Notes: a model not told the origin generated them from the letters alone. A stretch of DNA of 64,000 nt from JAICYJ01 sp963766445 (GCA_963766445.1 CAVXZW010000007.1:1-64000), one strand, 5' to 3'; shown: positions 27,395-37,077, counted from the stretch's first letter. Numbers and translations: made by a program.

Positions 27395-28183
27395 ATGACA
27401 GACATGATCGATCGGACGCTGACACGGGCGTCCCTAATTCGAGGCGGCGCAGCCGCCGGTGTCGGGCTCGCCGTGGGTGGCCTCACGGGTGTGTCGCCGT
27501 CGTTCGCGTCGGGAGCCACCCAGGGCGACGTCGACATCCTGATCGCCGCCGAGATCGCCGAGGCGCTGGCGGTCACGACCTACTCCAACATCATCTTCCA
27601 CGCGCCGTTCTTCACGCGCCTGGAAGAGGACGACCAGGGGTATCTGCGGGCGGCACGCCAGGAGGAGATGTCGCACTACCTGCTGGAGAAGTCCGCAACC
27701 GGGAAGGACTCACCGTTCACCTCGTTCTTCTATCCGCACCACATGTTCCACAACGCCCGCGTGACCCTGAACACGCTGGTCTCGCTGGAGGACGCGTTCA
27801 TCGCCGCATACCTGGTCGGCGTCCGTAACTTCTCGAGTGCCGATCTGCGCGTGACGGCCGCCCGCATCATGGGCATCGAGAGCGACCACCGCACGCTGGC
27901 GCGTGTCGTCGCACCCGGCGTCGCGCGCAGGGATGGGGGCCCGATCGAGCGTGTGAAGGGCATCCAGGGCGTCGCCGAGTCGGTCGACCCACCCAACAAC
28001 AACGGCTACGAGCGCACGCTCGCTGCTCACCGACATCAGCCAGGCCGTCGACGCGCTGCTCCCGTTCGTCGATGCCTCGGCCGCGGCCAAGGCCGGGTTC
28101 AACACCCAGAGGGCGTTCAAGTTCCATCCGTTCACGCCGCACCTGCCCACCGAGCTGGGCGCGTTCCACAGCTTCGCCGGTTG
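27395..28183 (+). CDS. Exported ferritin-like domain protein (one frameshift)
   Basis: An N-terminal export signal ('RASLIRGGAAAGVGLAVGGL', a weak Tat-like signal) precedes a ferritin-like four-helix bundle: 'IAAEIAEALAVTTYSNI', 'RAARQEEMSHYLLEKSA', 'VSLEDAFIAAYLVGVRN' and 'MGIESDHRTLARVV' (E-x2-H type metal ligands). A frame change near 28018 (an extra G in CTCGCTG) separates the last 50 residues, which end 'FTPHLPTELGAFHSFAG', stop 28181-28183. The role in relatives is unknown (metal binding or stress). GAAAGG lies upstream of the ATG. Confidence 0.82.
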
Positions 28184-28195
28184 ACCCCAGACGGT

Positions 28196-28233
28196 GCCGC
28201 GGCACGGAGCCTGACACCGCTCCGTGCCGCGGC
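28196..28233. terminator. Bidirectional hairpin terminator
   Basis: A perfect 15-bp inverted repeat (GCCGCGGCACGGAGC at 28196-28210 and complement at 28219-28233) with an eight-base loop lies between convergent genes ending at 28183 and 28256. Confidence 0.75.
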
Positions 28234-28255
28234 CCGTCGATCGCTGGGGCCCGGG

Positions 28256-29509
28256 TCAGGGCAGCGGCGGCCGGTAGTTCGTCCGGCCCCAGGCGCGCGC
28301 GACCGTCTTTGGATCGGTCACGCTCACGCCTGACGGAATCGCGTTCAGGATCCGCCGGTAGTCGTTCCAGCAGTACCGCTCCGCATCGTCCGTCCAGTGG
28401 TCCTGCCAGTTACGCGCGTTGCAGCGCCAGTGACCCTTGCGGTCGCCGGTCACGAACACGTAGCTCTGCAGCGTCAGCCACTGGTTCGGCGCCAGCCGTT
28501 GCAGCGTCTGGATCAACGCGACCGGCGAGTGGTAGGTGGTCGCGGTTGCAGCTTCGAGCACGGCAGAGCCGGATCATTGCAGCGGCCGCCGCCGATCCCG
28601 GTGGTTCGTTGCCAGTGGGGAAATGCCATCGCCTCAGCCCGGGGGGTGGGGCCGCCCGCGTAGCGCCTGCCGAATGCAAAGCACCTGGAGACGACGTCGG
28701 TCTCGACCTCCGCGCTCCACTTGTTGTCCGGATAGGCGAACAGTCCGTCGCCGCTCCAGTGCCCGTGGCGCTCGAGATCGAGCAGGCTGCCGCAGGTCTC
28801 CGACCACTGCTGCTTCGGCGTCATCGAGGCGAGATTGGTCGCGAACGTGCGGCCGTGCGACACGAACTTCCAGCCGTAGCGGTCGCGCAGCCGTGCCAGA
28901 TCGGCCCACGACGCCGTCAGTGTCCGTTTGTAGTGCACGCAGGCGCGGGCCGTGGCCCGGGTGATGCCGGTCTCGACCGACCCGATGGCAGCGATGCCGC
29001 GGCGCGCCAGCTCAGGTGCCACCTGCGTGACCAGGTTGACGGAGCCCGGTGCGGTCGGGCCGGCAGTCTGGGGCGTTCATGATCTCCGACCGTGAGAACA
29101 ACAGGGTCAGGAACGGCGTCGCGGGGGACGGACGCTGGACGGCGTCGGCGTCGAACACCAGGCGAAACCGTGAGTGCCCGCTGGCCGCGCGCACCCGCAG
29201 CCGGTAGCGGCCGGGCCGGGCCGAGCGCAGCACCAGGTGCTTGGGGTGGGCACGGCTGATGGCCCGCGCCAGCGGCACCCACGTGCCGCTGCGGGTGCGC
29301 CTGGCCAGGTACAGCCGCAGGTCGGCGCTCGCGTTCAGCCAGTGCAGCGTGGCCGTGATGTCCTGCGTGCGCTGGGTGTGGAACACGGTATCGGCCCGGC
29401 GCGGTGCGAGGACGGCGGTGGAGTCGACACGGCCCGTTGTCGTCTGCGCCTGGGCGATGCCGGTCCATGCACAGAACAGAACGAGCGCCGCGGCCAACGT
29501 GCGTCTCAT
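28256..29509 (-). CDS. Secreted polysaccharide-deacetylase-like protein (two frameshifts)
   Basis: Starts at ATG 29509 after AGGAGAAGG, with a signal peptide (TLAAALVLFCAWTGIAQAQ). An N-terminal beta-sandwich-like region ('TATLHWLNASADLRLYLARR') resembles a PPC domain. The second half has NodB-like pieces ('GWKFVSHGRTFATNLASMT', 'LFAYPDNKWSAEVETDVVSR') but no clear catalytic Asp-Asp pair, so activity is doubtful. A cysteine-rich region follows ('GHWRCNARNWQDHW'). Frame changes lie near 29068 and 28556. It acts outside the cell, and the substrate is unknown. Confidence 0.55.
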
Positions 29510-29614
29510 GCCTTCTCCTGGGTTTAGCTGTTCGAGCGGGGACACGGAGCGGCCCGCCACGGATATCCACCCGACGCTAGCAAGACCGCGCGCGCCGGTA
29601 AACGGTAAACATCG

Positions 29615-30346
29615 CTATTTCCGGGAATCCCGTTCGCGGGCCATCAGCTGCTCGAGTCGCCGGGCCATCCGCGGCCCCGCGGCCGAGTCCTCGTGTTTGA
29701 AGTAGCAGTAGACGTCGCTGCCCTCGTCCAGCGCCGCCTGGATCCGCCCAGCCCACATGCCCAGCTCGGAGTCGCTGTAGGCCGCGCGTCGCAGGCGCAG
29801 GTACCCGAACGGCTGCCAGACCAGCTCGTCGTCGCCGGCAGCGGCGTCATCCGTGTCGGCAACACAGCGCGCGATCTGCCGTTCGGCCAGGAACGGCCAG
29901 GCGCCACGCCAGCTGGCGTGGCGGAACTCCATCACCGCCGCGATCCCCGGCGGGAGCCCGTCGGCGAACGCCGCCAGCAGCGGCTCGTCGTACTCCACGG
30001 TCGGCGGGCACTGGAACAGCACCGGTCCCATCCGGTCGCCGAGCACGGCCGCCTCGTTCATGAACGCGCGCACCTCGCCCGCCACGTCGCGCAGCCGTCG
30101 CACGTGCGTGATCCGCTGATTGGCCTTGAGGGTGAACCGGAACCCCTCCGGCGTCTGCTGGAGCCACGAGGTGAGCACCTTCTGCGACGGAAACTTGCGG
30201 AACGTGTAGTTGATCTCGACCGACCGAAACAGCGTTGCGTAGTACGACAACATGCGCGAGGCGGGCAGACCCTCCGGGTAGAAGACGCCGTGGCGCCACT
30301 CGTCGTACCCGAACCCGGAGGTGCCGAGGTAGAGCGTTCCGGCCAT
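29615..30346 (-). CDS. DUF72 family protein
   Basis: This 243-residue protein begins MAGTLYLGTSGFGYDEWRHG and continues 'YYATLFRSVEINYTFRKFPS', 'FRFTLKANQRITHVRRLRD', 'VLFQCPPTVEYDEPLL', 'AVMEFRHASW' and 'DVYCYFKHEDSAAGPRMA'. This is the common short DUF72 type (with YFKHE), clearly different from the longer DUF72 at 17992. The biochemical role is unknown. The ATG at 30346 is chosen; ATGs at 30355 and 30358 are alternatives. It is divergent from the hydrolase gene at 30367. Confidence 0.9.
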   Translation of the reverse strand: MAGTLYLGTSGFGYDEWRHGVFYPEGLPASRMLSYYATLFRSVEINYTFRKFPSQKVLTSWLQQTPEGFRFTLKANQRITHVRRLRDVAGEVRAFMNEAAVLGDRMGPVLFQCPPTVEYDEPLLAAFADGLPPGIAAVMEFRHASWRGAWPFLAERQIARCVADTDDAAAGDDELVWQPFGYLRLRRAAYSDSELGMWAGRIQAALDEGSDVYCYFKHEDSAAGPRMARRLEQLMARERDSRK

Positions 30347-30366
30347 GGCTGGCATCATCCCACCCC

Positions 30367-31011
30367 GTGGCCGCCGATCACGATCATGAGCTGACGCTGC
30401 ACCCGGCCGGAGCGACGGCGATGCTGGTGCTCGGGCACGGCGCCGGATCGTCGATGACATCGCCGTTCCTGACCGGCTTCAGCGAGCAGATCGCCGAGCT
30501 GGGCGTGGCCACGCACCGCTTCGACTTCCCCTACATGCGGGCCGGTCGCCGGGCGCCCGACCGCGCGCCGGTGCTGATCGAGGCCTACCGGGAGGCGTGG
30601 TCGCGGGCGGTCGAGCTGGCGGCGGGGCTGCCGGTGTTGGCCGGCGGGCGCTCGATGGGCGGTCGCATCGCGTCGATGGCCGCAGCCGAGGGCATGCCTG
30701 CCGCAGGGCTCGTGTTCCTGGCCTACCCGTTGCATCCGCCCGGCCGGCCCGAGAAGATCCGCGACGCGCACCTGTACGGCCTGCAGATGCCGATGCTGTT
30801 CCTCCAGGGCACCCGCGACAGCTTCGCGCAGCCGGCGTTGCTGGCGGGCGTGCTCGATCGCCTGGGCTCGCGTGCCCAGCTCGTCTCGATCGAGGGCGGC
30901 GACCACTCGTTCGCCCGGGCCGGGGCCAGCCGCGACGGGCGCCGCGTCGGAGCTTCGCTGGCGCCGTTCGCGGCCGCCTTCGTGGAGCGCGTGGTGGCCG
31001 GCTCGGGCTGA
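30367..31011 (+). CDS. Alpha/beta hydrolase (dienelactone-hydrolase-like small family)
   Basis: This 214-residue protein starts at GTG 30367. The alpha/beta-hydrolase core is clear: 'MLVLGHGAGSSMTSPFL' (oxyanion region), nucleophile elbow G-R-S-M-G-G, an acid in 'LFLQGTRDSFAQP' and the base in 'GGDHSFAR'. This compact family acts on unknown esters or thioesters. It lies just upstream of the MttB gene and may share its transcript (45-base gap), but a link to amine breakdown is only positional. Confidence 0.85.
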   Translation: MAADHDHELTLHPAGATAMLVLGHGAGSSMTSPFLTGFSEQIAELGVATHRFDFPYMRAGRRAPDRAPVLIEAYREAWSRAVELAAGLPVLAGGRSMGGRIASMAAAEGMPAAGLVFLAYPLHPPGRPEKIRDAHLYGLQMPMLFLQGTRDSFAQPALLAGVLDRLGSRAQLVSIEGGDHSFARAGASRDGRRVGASLAPFAAAFVERVVAGSG

Positions 31012-31056
31012 CGGCTACCGCGCGGGCGCTCTCCAGGGCTGCGGTACAGTCGCCGC

Positions 31057-32501
31057 ATGTTCAGCCTCGACACCGGTCGCGACGTGCTCACTCCAGACCA
31101 GCTGGATCAGGTGCACGAGCGGGCAATGACGGTGCTCGAGGAGATCGGCACCGACGTGCGCCACCCGGCCGCGCTCGAGATGCTGGCCGGACTCGGGCAG
31201 AGGATCGACGGCGAGCGTGTCCACTGGGATCGCGAGTTCGTGATGGAGATGCTCGTCAGGGCGCCGCATGCGTTCACGCTGCGGGGTCGCAACCCCGAGC
31301 GGGCGGTGCGGCTGGGCGACTCGAAGCCGGTGCTGACGCCGGTGGGCGGCTCGCCCTTCTGCTCCGACCTCGAGCGCGGACGCCGGGACGGCACCTACGC
31401 CGACCACGTCGAGCTGATCAAGATGGCGCAGGCCGCCGACCTGATCACGTGCAACCAGAGCGGCACCGTCGAGGCCGGCGATCTCGACGAGAACAGCCGG
31501 CACATGGACATGGACTACTCGGTGCTGCGGTACTCCGACAAGCCGCACGTCTGTTACGGCACCTCCGGGCCGAAGGCGCGGGACGCCGTCGCCCTGGCGG
31601 CGATCGCCTGCGGCGGCCGCGAGGCGATCGAGCAGACGCCGGCGCTGATGGGGATCGTCAACCCCAACAGCCCTCTGGTCTGGGACTTCCTGATGGTGGA
31701 TGCGTTGTCGGAATGGGCATCGGCAGGGCAGCCCGTGGTGATCACGCCGTTCCTGCTGGCCGGGGCGACGGCGCCGATCACGATCGCCTCCGGGCTGGTG
31801 CTGAAGGTCGCCGAGGCGTTGTCGGGCGTGGCACTGGTGCAGGCGATCCGGCCCGGAACGCCCGCCCTGTTCGGATCGTTCTTCACCGCCGTGGACATGC
31901 GCACCGGCGGCCCCGCCTTCGGCACGCCCGAGTCGGTGCTGGGGACGCTTGCCGGAGGCCAGCTGGCGCGGCGGTACGGCCTGCCCTATCGGGGCGGCGG
32001 CGGCCTCTGCTCGTCGAACTCGCTCGACATGGCGTCTGCGGCCGAGACGGCCATGACGCTGTGGGCGACGATGCTGTCCGGCTCGCACCTGGTGATGCAC
32101 GCCGCCGGCTGGCTCGAGGGCGGCCTGACGGCCTCGTACGAGAAGTTCGTGATCGACCTCGAGATGCTGCGGATGTTCGCGATGATCGACGAGGGCATCG
32201 ATACCAGCGAGGAGCGGTTCGCCATCGAACGATGCGGGAGGAAGGGCCGGGCGGGATGTTCCTGGCCGCCGACCACACGCTCGCCCACTTCCGCGAGTGG
32301 ATGTTCATGAGCCCGCTGTTCCGCTCGCAGGCATACGTGACCTGGCAGAAGCAGGGCTCGGCCACCACCGCCACGCTGGCCACGGTCGAGTGGAAGAAGC
32401 TGCTCGAAAGCTACGAGGATCCCGGCATCGACCCGGCCGTCGACGAGGAGCTGCAGGAGTACATGCAGCGGCGCCGGGCCGAGATCGAGGCAGCCCTCTG
32501 A
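31057..32501 (+). CDS. MttB-family trimethylamine/quaternary-amine methyltransferase 1 (one frameshift)
   Basis: The repaired protein is about 481 residues: MFSLDTGRDVLTPDQLDQVH, 'RDGTYADHVELIKMAQAADL', 'MGIVNPNSPLVWDFLM', 'GQPVVITPFLLAGATAPITI', 'RYGLPYRGGGGLCSSNSLDM', then after a frame change near 32228 'EEGPGGMFLAADHTLAHFRE'. This is the MttB superfamily, whose members demethylate N-methylated amines and pass the methyl to a corrinoid protein. There is no in-frame TAG, so it is a non-pyrrolysine member like the glycine betaine enzyme MtgB. The substrate cannot be assigned. Its stop overlaps the next gene's ATG by one base, which couples it to the flavoprotein. A paralogue lies at 38308. 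Confidence 0.88.
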
Positions 32502-34840
32502 TGGCCCGGGAGCAGCGTCACGACATCCTGTTCGAGCCGGTCCGGATCGGGCCGAAGACGCTGCGCAACCGGTTCTACCAGGTACCTCACTGCACCGGCT
32601 TCGGGGTCGAGAAACCGTGGACGCAGGCAGCGTTCCGCGGGATGAAGGCGGAGGGCGGCTGGGCTGCGGTCTGCACCGAATACTGCTCGATCAGCCCGGA
32701 GTCCGACGAGACGCCCTACGTGTCGGCTCGGCTGTGGGATGACGAGGACATGCGGGCACTTCAGATGATGACCGACCGCGCGCACGAACACGGCGCGCTG
32801 GCCGGGGTCGAGTTGTGGCACGGCGGCGTCTACGCCGAGGGCCGCGAGTCGCGGCTTCCGCAGCTGGCGCCGTCGCAGATCAGCAGCGACCTGGACAGCG
32901 TGGTGGTGCCAAAGACGATGGAGCTGGCCGACATCCGGCGAGCGCAGGCGGAGTGGGTCGCGGCCGCGAAGCGGGCACGCGGCGCCGGGTTCGACATCAT
33001 CTACGTGTACGGGTCGCACACCTACCTGCCCACGCAGTTCCTTTCGCCCGTGTACAACCGGCGCACCGACGCCTACGGCGGCAGCTTCGAGAACCGTGCG
33101 CGGTTCTGGCTGGAGGCGATCGAGCTGGTCAAGGAGGCGGTCGGCGACGATGTGGCGATCGCGGTGCGGATCGCCGCCGACACGCTGGAGCTGTCAGGGG
33201 TGCCGATCGAGGAGGGGCTCGAGTTCATCCGCGCGGCCGACCCGATGGTCGACCTGTGGGACGTGGTGATCGGCTCGATGTGGGGGCCGGGGCGGCTGGA
33301 CTCGGGCCCGTCGCGGTTCTTCGACCAGGGCTACCAGATGACCTGGTCGGGCCGTGCCCGCGAGGCGACCGAGAAGCCGATCGTGGTGGTGGGCAGGTTC
33401 ACCGACCCCGACCGGATGGCCAACCTGGTCAGAGGCGGCACCGTCGATCTGATCGGCGCGGCGCGGCCGTCGATCTCGGATCCGTTCCTGCCGGAGAAGA
33501 TCGAGCAGGGCCGCTACGACGAGATCCGGGAGTGCATCGGCTGCAATGCCTGCTACTCGCGGTCGATCTGGGGCCGGCATCTGGGCTGCACCCAGAACGC
33601 CACGGCAGGCGAGGAGTACCGGCGTGGGTGGCATCCGGAGCGGTTCGACCGCGCCGCGAACGCCGACCGGGCGGTGCTGGTGGTGGGTGCCGGACCGGCC
33701 GGCATGGAGTGCGCCACGGTGCTCGGCAAGCGCGGCATGGAGATGGTGCACCTGGTGGACGGGGCCGACGACATCGGCGGCTGCATGAGCTGGGTCACGC
33801 GCATGCCCGGCCTCGGGACGTGGGGCCACGTGGTCGACTACCGGCGGGCACAGATGGACCGGCTGAACAACGTCTCGCTGGGACTTGGCACCCGGCTGTC
33901 GGCGGCCGACGTGCTCGACTACGGCGCCCAGATCGTGGTCGTGGCGACCGGTTCGCACTGGGCCGGTAACGGCATCAGCGGCGTCACGCGGCTGCCGATC
34001 CCCGGCGCAGATTCCACGCTGCCGCATGTGCTGACGCCGGAACAGGTGATGGTCGAGGGCAAGCGGCCACCCGGCAGCCGGGTGGCCGTTGTCGACTACG
34101 AGGGCTACTTCGTCGGTTCGGCGTTGGCCGAGCAGCTGCGCAGCGACGGGTACGAGGTCGAGTTCGTGACCAGCCACGAAGCGGTCGCGCCCTACTGCGA
34201 TCAGACGCTCGAGGGCCGGCCGGTGCGGGAGCGGCTGAACGCGCTGCGGGTGCCGGTGCACCGGGCGGTGGTGGTCGACCGGATCGACGAGGGCGGGATC
34301 GACATGGTCGGCGAGTTCCAGGCGACGTCGCGGCTGGCGGTGGACGGCGTGGTGCTGGTCACGCAGCGGCTCTCGGACGAGGCCCTGTACCGCGAGCTGG
34401 CGGGCGACGCTGCCGCGCTCGAGGCGGCCGGGATCGAGGCGATCTACCGGATCGGCGACTGCGTCGCGCCGCGCCTGATCGCGGACGCGATCTTCGACGG
34501 CCACCGCCTGGCCAGGGAGATCGACTCGCCAGACCCGGAGCGGCCGTTGCCCTACCTGCGCGAGCGTCCGCTGATGGCGGGAACGCCCGGCCGGCTGACC
34601 CGTCACGGACTTGTCACGGTCTCGCAACGCCCCGGCCGGCCGGGGAGGTGTCAAACACCGAAACGGCGGCCGTTGCGGAGGTGGGGAGTCGCCGTGGCGA
34701 ACGTGACCGGTCTGTGGCAGGTGCGCCGGTGGGTGTCACGGGCGGCGTGGCGTGGCCGCGACGGTGGCGTGGTGTTCCATGTGCCCCTAGGTTGCGAAGC
34801 GGGGCATTACGTGCGCAACGGATCGGTCACGGCGGGGTGA
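32501..34840 (+). CDS. TMADH/DgcA-like Fe-S flavoprotein (OYE family amine demethylase)
   Basis: The start ATG 32501 overlaps the MttB stop. The N-terminal FMN barrel ('LFEPVRIGPKTLRNRF', 'AGVELWHGGVYAEGR', 'YVYGSHTYLPTQFLSP') is followed by the [4Fe-4S] site C-I-G-C-N-A-C with a further Cys 11 residues on, and a dinucleotide-binding C-terminal half ('AVLVVGAGPAGMECATVLGK'). This is the trimethylamine dehydrogenase / DgcA / stachydrine demethylase layout: oxidative N-demethylation releasing formaldehyde with electrons to ETF. Homology appears to end near 34570 ('LPYLRERPL'). The last 88 or so residues are basic and low in similarity, so a lost stop is likely. Confidence 0.85.
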   Translation: MAREQRHDILFEPVRIGPKTLRNRFYQVPHCTGFGVEKPWTQAAFRGMKAEGGWAAVCTEYCSISPESDETPYVSARLWDDEDMRALQMMTDRAHEHGALAGVELWHGGVYAEGRESRLPQLAPSQISSDLDSVVVPKTMELADIRRAQAEWVAAAKRARGAGFDIIYVYGSHTYLPTQFLSPVYNRRTDAYGGSFENRARFWLEAIELVKEAVGDDVAIAVRIAADTLELSGVPIEEGLEFIRAADPMVDLWDVVIGSMWGPGRLDSGPSRFFDQGYQMTWSGRAREATEKPIVVVGRFTDPDRMANLVRGGTVDLIGAARPSISDPFLPEKIEQGRYDEIRECIGCNACYSRSIWGRHLGCTQNATAGEEYRRGWHPERFDRAANADRAVLVVGAGPAGMECATVLGKRGMEMVHLVDGADDIGGCMSWVTRMPGLGTWGHVVDYRRAQMDRLNNVSLGLGTRLSAADVLDYGAQIVVVATGSHWAGNGISGVTRLPIPGADSTLPHVLTPEQVMVEGKRPPGSRVAVVDYEGYFVGSALAEQLRSDGYEVEFVTSHEAVAPYCDQTLEGRPVRERLNALRVPVHRAVVVDRIDEGGIDMVGEFQATSRLAVDGVVLVTQRLSDEALYRELAGDAAALEAAGIEAIYRIGDCVAPRLIADAIFDGHRLAREIDSPDPERPLPYLRERPLMAGTPGRLTRHGLVTVSQRPGRPGRCQTPKRRPLRRWGVAVANVTGLWQVRRWVSRAAWRGRDGGVVFHVPLGCEAGHYVRNGSVTAG

Positions 34841-34842
34841 CG

Positions 34843-35661
34843 TCAGCCGGCGGGAGTGATGCCGAGCCGGATCGTGTAGCCGATCAGCATCGGTCGCGGC
34901 TCGGGCAGCCGTTCCCGGGCGATGCGAATCAGCGCGTCCATCGTCTCCTCCAGCTCGGGCGCGCGGCCTTCGAAGATCGCGGTCGGGCCTCCCAGCGAGT
35001 GCGCGAGGTCGATCACCGCTTCCGCGTCGGCCGTCGTCTCGGCGTGGCAGTGCACCTCGCGCGCGAATGCGAACAGCCCGCTCTCGCGCAGCCGGGCCAC
35101 ATGCTCGTGCTTCGGCCACTGCGACGCCCCGGCGTGGATGCCAAGCCGCTCCCGCGCCGCCCAGCGCACGTCGATCACCGCCGCGAAGGCCGCGTCGACC
35201 TGCGGCTCGATCACCGGGACGATGTCGTAGTCGTATGCGCCGAACACGCCGCCGGGACGGAGCACCCGCGCCACCTCCGGCAGCACCGCGGCCGGGTCCA
35301 TCCAGTGGAACGACTGCGCGCAGGTGACGATGTCGGCCGAGCCGGCCTCGAGGCCGGTCGCGTCGGCGTATGCCTCCACGAACGTGACGTTGGCGACGGA
35401 GGTCGTCGACCGTGCCTGGGTCAGCATCGCCGGGTTCGCCTCCACGCCGACCACCCTGTCCGCGCGGTCCGCCCAGGCGCGGCTCGAGAGCCCCGTGCCG
35501 CTGCCGAGGTCGACCACCAGCTGCGGCCGGCCGCCCGCGCAGCGTGCGAGCACGTCGAGCACGACCGCCGGAGGGCTGGGGCGGGCGCCGTCGTAGTGGT
35601 CGGCGAACCCCTCGTTCGCGTATCCCGAGCGCCCGATCAGATCGCGCGAGAACGTGCTCAC
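34843..35661 (-). CDS. SAM-dependent methyltransferase (class I)
   Basis: This intact 272-residue protein has the SAM motif 'LVVDLGSGTGLSSRAW', 'VVGVEANPAMLTQA' (motif II acid), 'DIVTCAQSFHWMD' and 'LRPGGVFGAYDYDIVP'. The H-W after motif III is typical of the ubiE/trans-aconitate-type small-molecule methyltransferases. GTG start at 35661. It points leftward, opposite to the flavoprotein and the following Virulence_fact gene. The substrate is unknown, and it may not belong to the amine pathway. Confidence 0.88.
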   Translation of the reverse strand: MSTFSRDLIGRSGYANEGFADHYDGARPSPPAVVLDVLARCAGGRPQLVVDLGSGTGLSSRAWADRADRVVGVEANPAMLTQARSTTSVANVTFVEAYADATGLEAGSADIVTCAQSFHWMDPAAVLPEVARVLRPGGVFGAYDYDIVPVIEPQVDAAFAAVIDVRWAARERLGIHAGASQWPKHEHVARLRESGLFAFAREVHCHAETTADAEAVIDLAHSLGGPTAIFEGRAPELEETMDALIRIARERLPEPRPMLIGYTIRLGITPAG

Positions 35662-35694
35662 GCCTCAATGCTAGACGGCCACTAGGATCCGGTG

Positions 35695-35979
35695 ATGGCG
35701 GAGTACCGGATCACCTACTGGCGCGAGATCCCCTCGATGGTGACCGCCCGCGACGGTGCGGCCACGTCCAAGGCGGCGCTGCCCGGCCGCTTCCAGGAGG
35801 CCATCGACGAGGCGGCCATGCGCCAGGGCATGGCGGGCTCCGACGCCTACCTGGAGCAGTGGCATCACGGAGATTGGGAGCGGGCGGACGGAACGCCCGA
35901 CGAGCTGGTCGCCACCCTGTCGGAGCAGCTCGACAACGACTACGACGCGGCGCGCCTGGAATCGCTGCTGGAGGTGTGA
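35695..35979 (+). CDS. Virulence_fact-family small protein
   Basis: This 94-residue protein begins MAEYRITYWREIPSMVTARD and contains 'GRFQEAIDEAAMRQGM' and 'QWHHGDWERADG'. I recognise it as the family named Virulence_fact (PF13769), short proteins of unknown biochemistry often encoded with homocysteine methyltransferase and MttB/corrinoid genes. The virulence name is historical and should not be read as a function. Its stop overlaps the next ATG by one base. ATG 35695 is chosen over GTG 35692. Confidence 0.8.
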   Translation: MAEYRITYWREIPSMVTARDGAATSKAALPGRFQEAIDEAAMRQGMAGSDAYLEQWHHGDWERADGTPDELVATLSEQLDNDYDAARLESLLEV

Positions 35980-36873
35980 TGGGACAGATCGCGACACTGC
36001 TGGGAGACACGCGGCCGGCGCTCAGCGACGGCGCCATCGGCACCATGCTGCAGGCCGCCGGTCTCATGCCCGGGCGCCTCGCCCGAGATCTGGAACGTCG
36101 AGCGCAGCGACGCGATGCGCGTGATCCACACCGCCTACGCCGATGCCGGAGCGCGGCTGCTCACCACCAACACCTTCGGCGGCACCCGCCCTCGCCTGGC
36201 CCTGCACGGCCACGAGGATCGCGTGCACGAGCTGAACGAGGCCGGAGCCCGCATCGCCCGCGACGTGGCGGACGCCTGCGGTGCGCTGGTGCTCGGCAGC
36301 ATCGGCCCCACCGGCGACCTGATGGAGCCGCTGGGGCTGCTCAGCCACGACGACGCCGTCGATCTGTTCGCGGAGCAGGCCGGCGGCCTGGCCGCCGGCG
36401 GCGCCCACATCCTGCTGTTCGAGACGTTCAGCGACCTGGGCGAGGTGCGCGCCGGCGTCGAGGGTGCGCGCCGCGCCGCACCCGATCTGCCCGTGGCCGT
36501 GACCATGACCTTTGACCTCAAGGGCCACACGATGATGGGCGTCAGCCCGTCCCAGGCGCTGGCCGAGATATCCGCGCTCGGCGTCGAGCTGATCGGCGGC
36601 AACTGCGGCAGCGGGCCCGACGAGATCGAGGCCGTGATGGTGACCATGTCCGCCGAGCGTCCGGACGGCGTGCTGCTGCTCGCCCAGAGCAACGCCGGCC
36701 TGCCGCAGCTGGTCGGCGACGAGTTCCGCTACGGCGGCACGCCCGAGGTGATGGCCGACTACGCCGTGCGCATGCAGGAGCTTGGCGTCGACGTGATCGG
36801 CTCCTGCTGCGGCAGCACGCCGTCGCACACCGCCGCGATGCGCGAGGCGCTCGGCCTGCACGTGAAGACGTAG
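35979..36873 (+). CDS. Homocysteine S-methyltransferase family protein (one frameshift)
   Basis: Begins MGQIATLLGDTRPALSDGAI and continues 'GTMLQAAGLMPG'. After a one-base insertion near 36068 it reads 'SPEIWNVERSDAMRVIHTAY', 'LLTTNTFGGTRPRL', 'VLGSIGPTGDL', the first zinc ligand in 'GGNCGSGPDE' and the Cys pair in 'GSCCGSTPSHTAAM'. Zinc-thiolate methyltransferases of this family move methyl groups from betaine, S-methylmethionine or methyl-corrinoid/folate to homocysteine. Beside MttB and corrinoid genes it probably drains methyl groups into methionine or acts as a pathway methyltransferase (inference). Confidence 0.86.
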
Positions 36874-36888
36874 CCTGGAATCAACCGT

Positions 36889-37077
36889 CTAGCCCTCGAT
36901 CGTGATCGACATGGTCGGGCACGCGTCCGCGGCCGCCTCCACGTCGTCGCGCAGCGACTCGTCCACGTCCGCCTGGTAGCGCAGCTCCTGCGGTGACACC
37001 AGCTGGAACACCTCCGGGCACTCGATCATGCACTGCCCGTGGTGCTGGCAGGTCTGCTCGTCCACGACCACCCTCAT
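36889..37077 (-). CDS. [3Fe-4S]-type ferredoxin paired with P450
   Basis: This 62-residue ferredoxin begins MRVVVDEQTCQHHGQCMIEC and ends 'ADACPTMSITIEG'. The first motif is C-x5-C-x3-C-P with His/Gly where a fourth Cys would sit, as in the actinobacterial [3Fe-4S] ferredoxins that feed P450s. Its start overlaps the P450 stop by ATGA, so it is co-translated with it and is the likely electron donor. No ferredoxin reductase gene is present nearby. Confidence 0.9.
   Translation of the reverse strand: MRVVVDEQTCQHHGQCMIECPEVFQLVSPQELRYQADVDESLRDDVEAAADACPTMSITIEG

Noticed and set aside
30900..31060. Cobalamin riboswitch upstream of the corrinoid genes
   Set aside because: The B12-box consensus was not found before MttB 1, the IclR operon or the RamA-like gene.
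35667..35686. Palindrome-like CTAGACGGCCACTAG as an operator
   Set aside because: The arms are only about four bases of true symmetry (CTAG/CTAG) and it is near-trivial, so it was not annotated.
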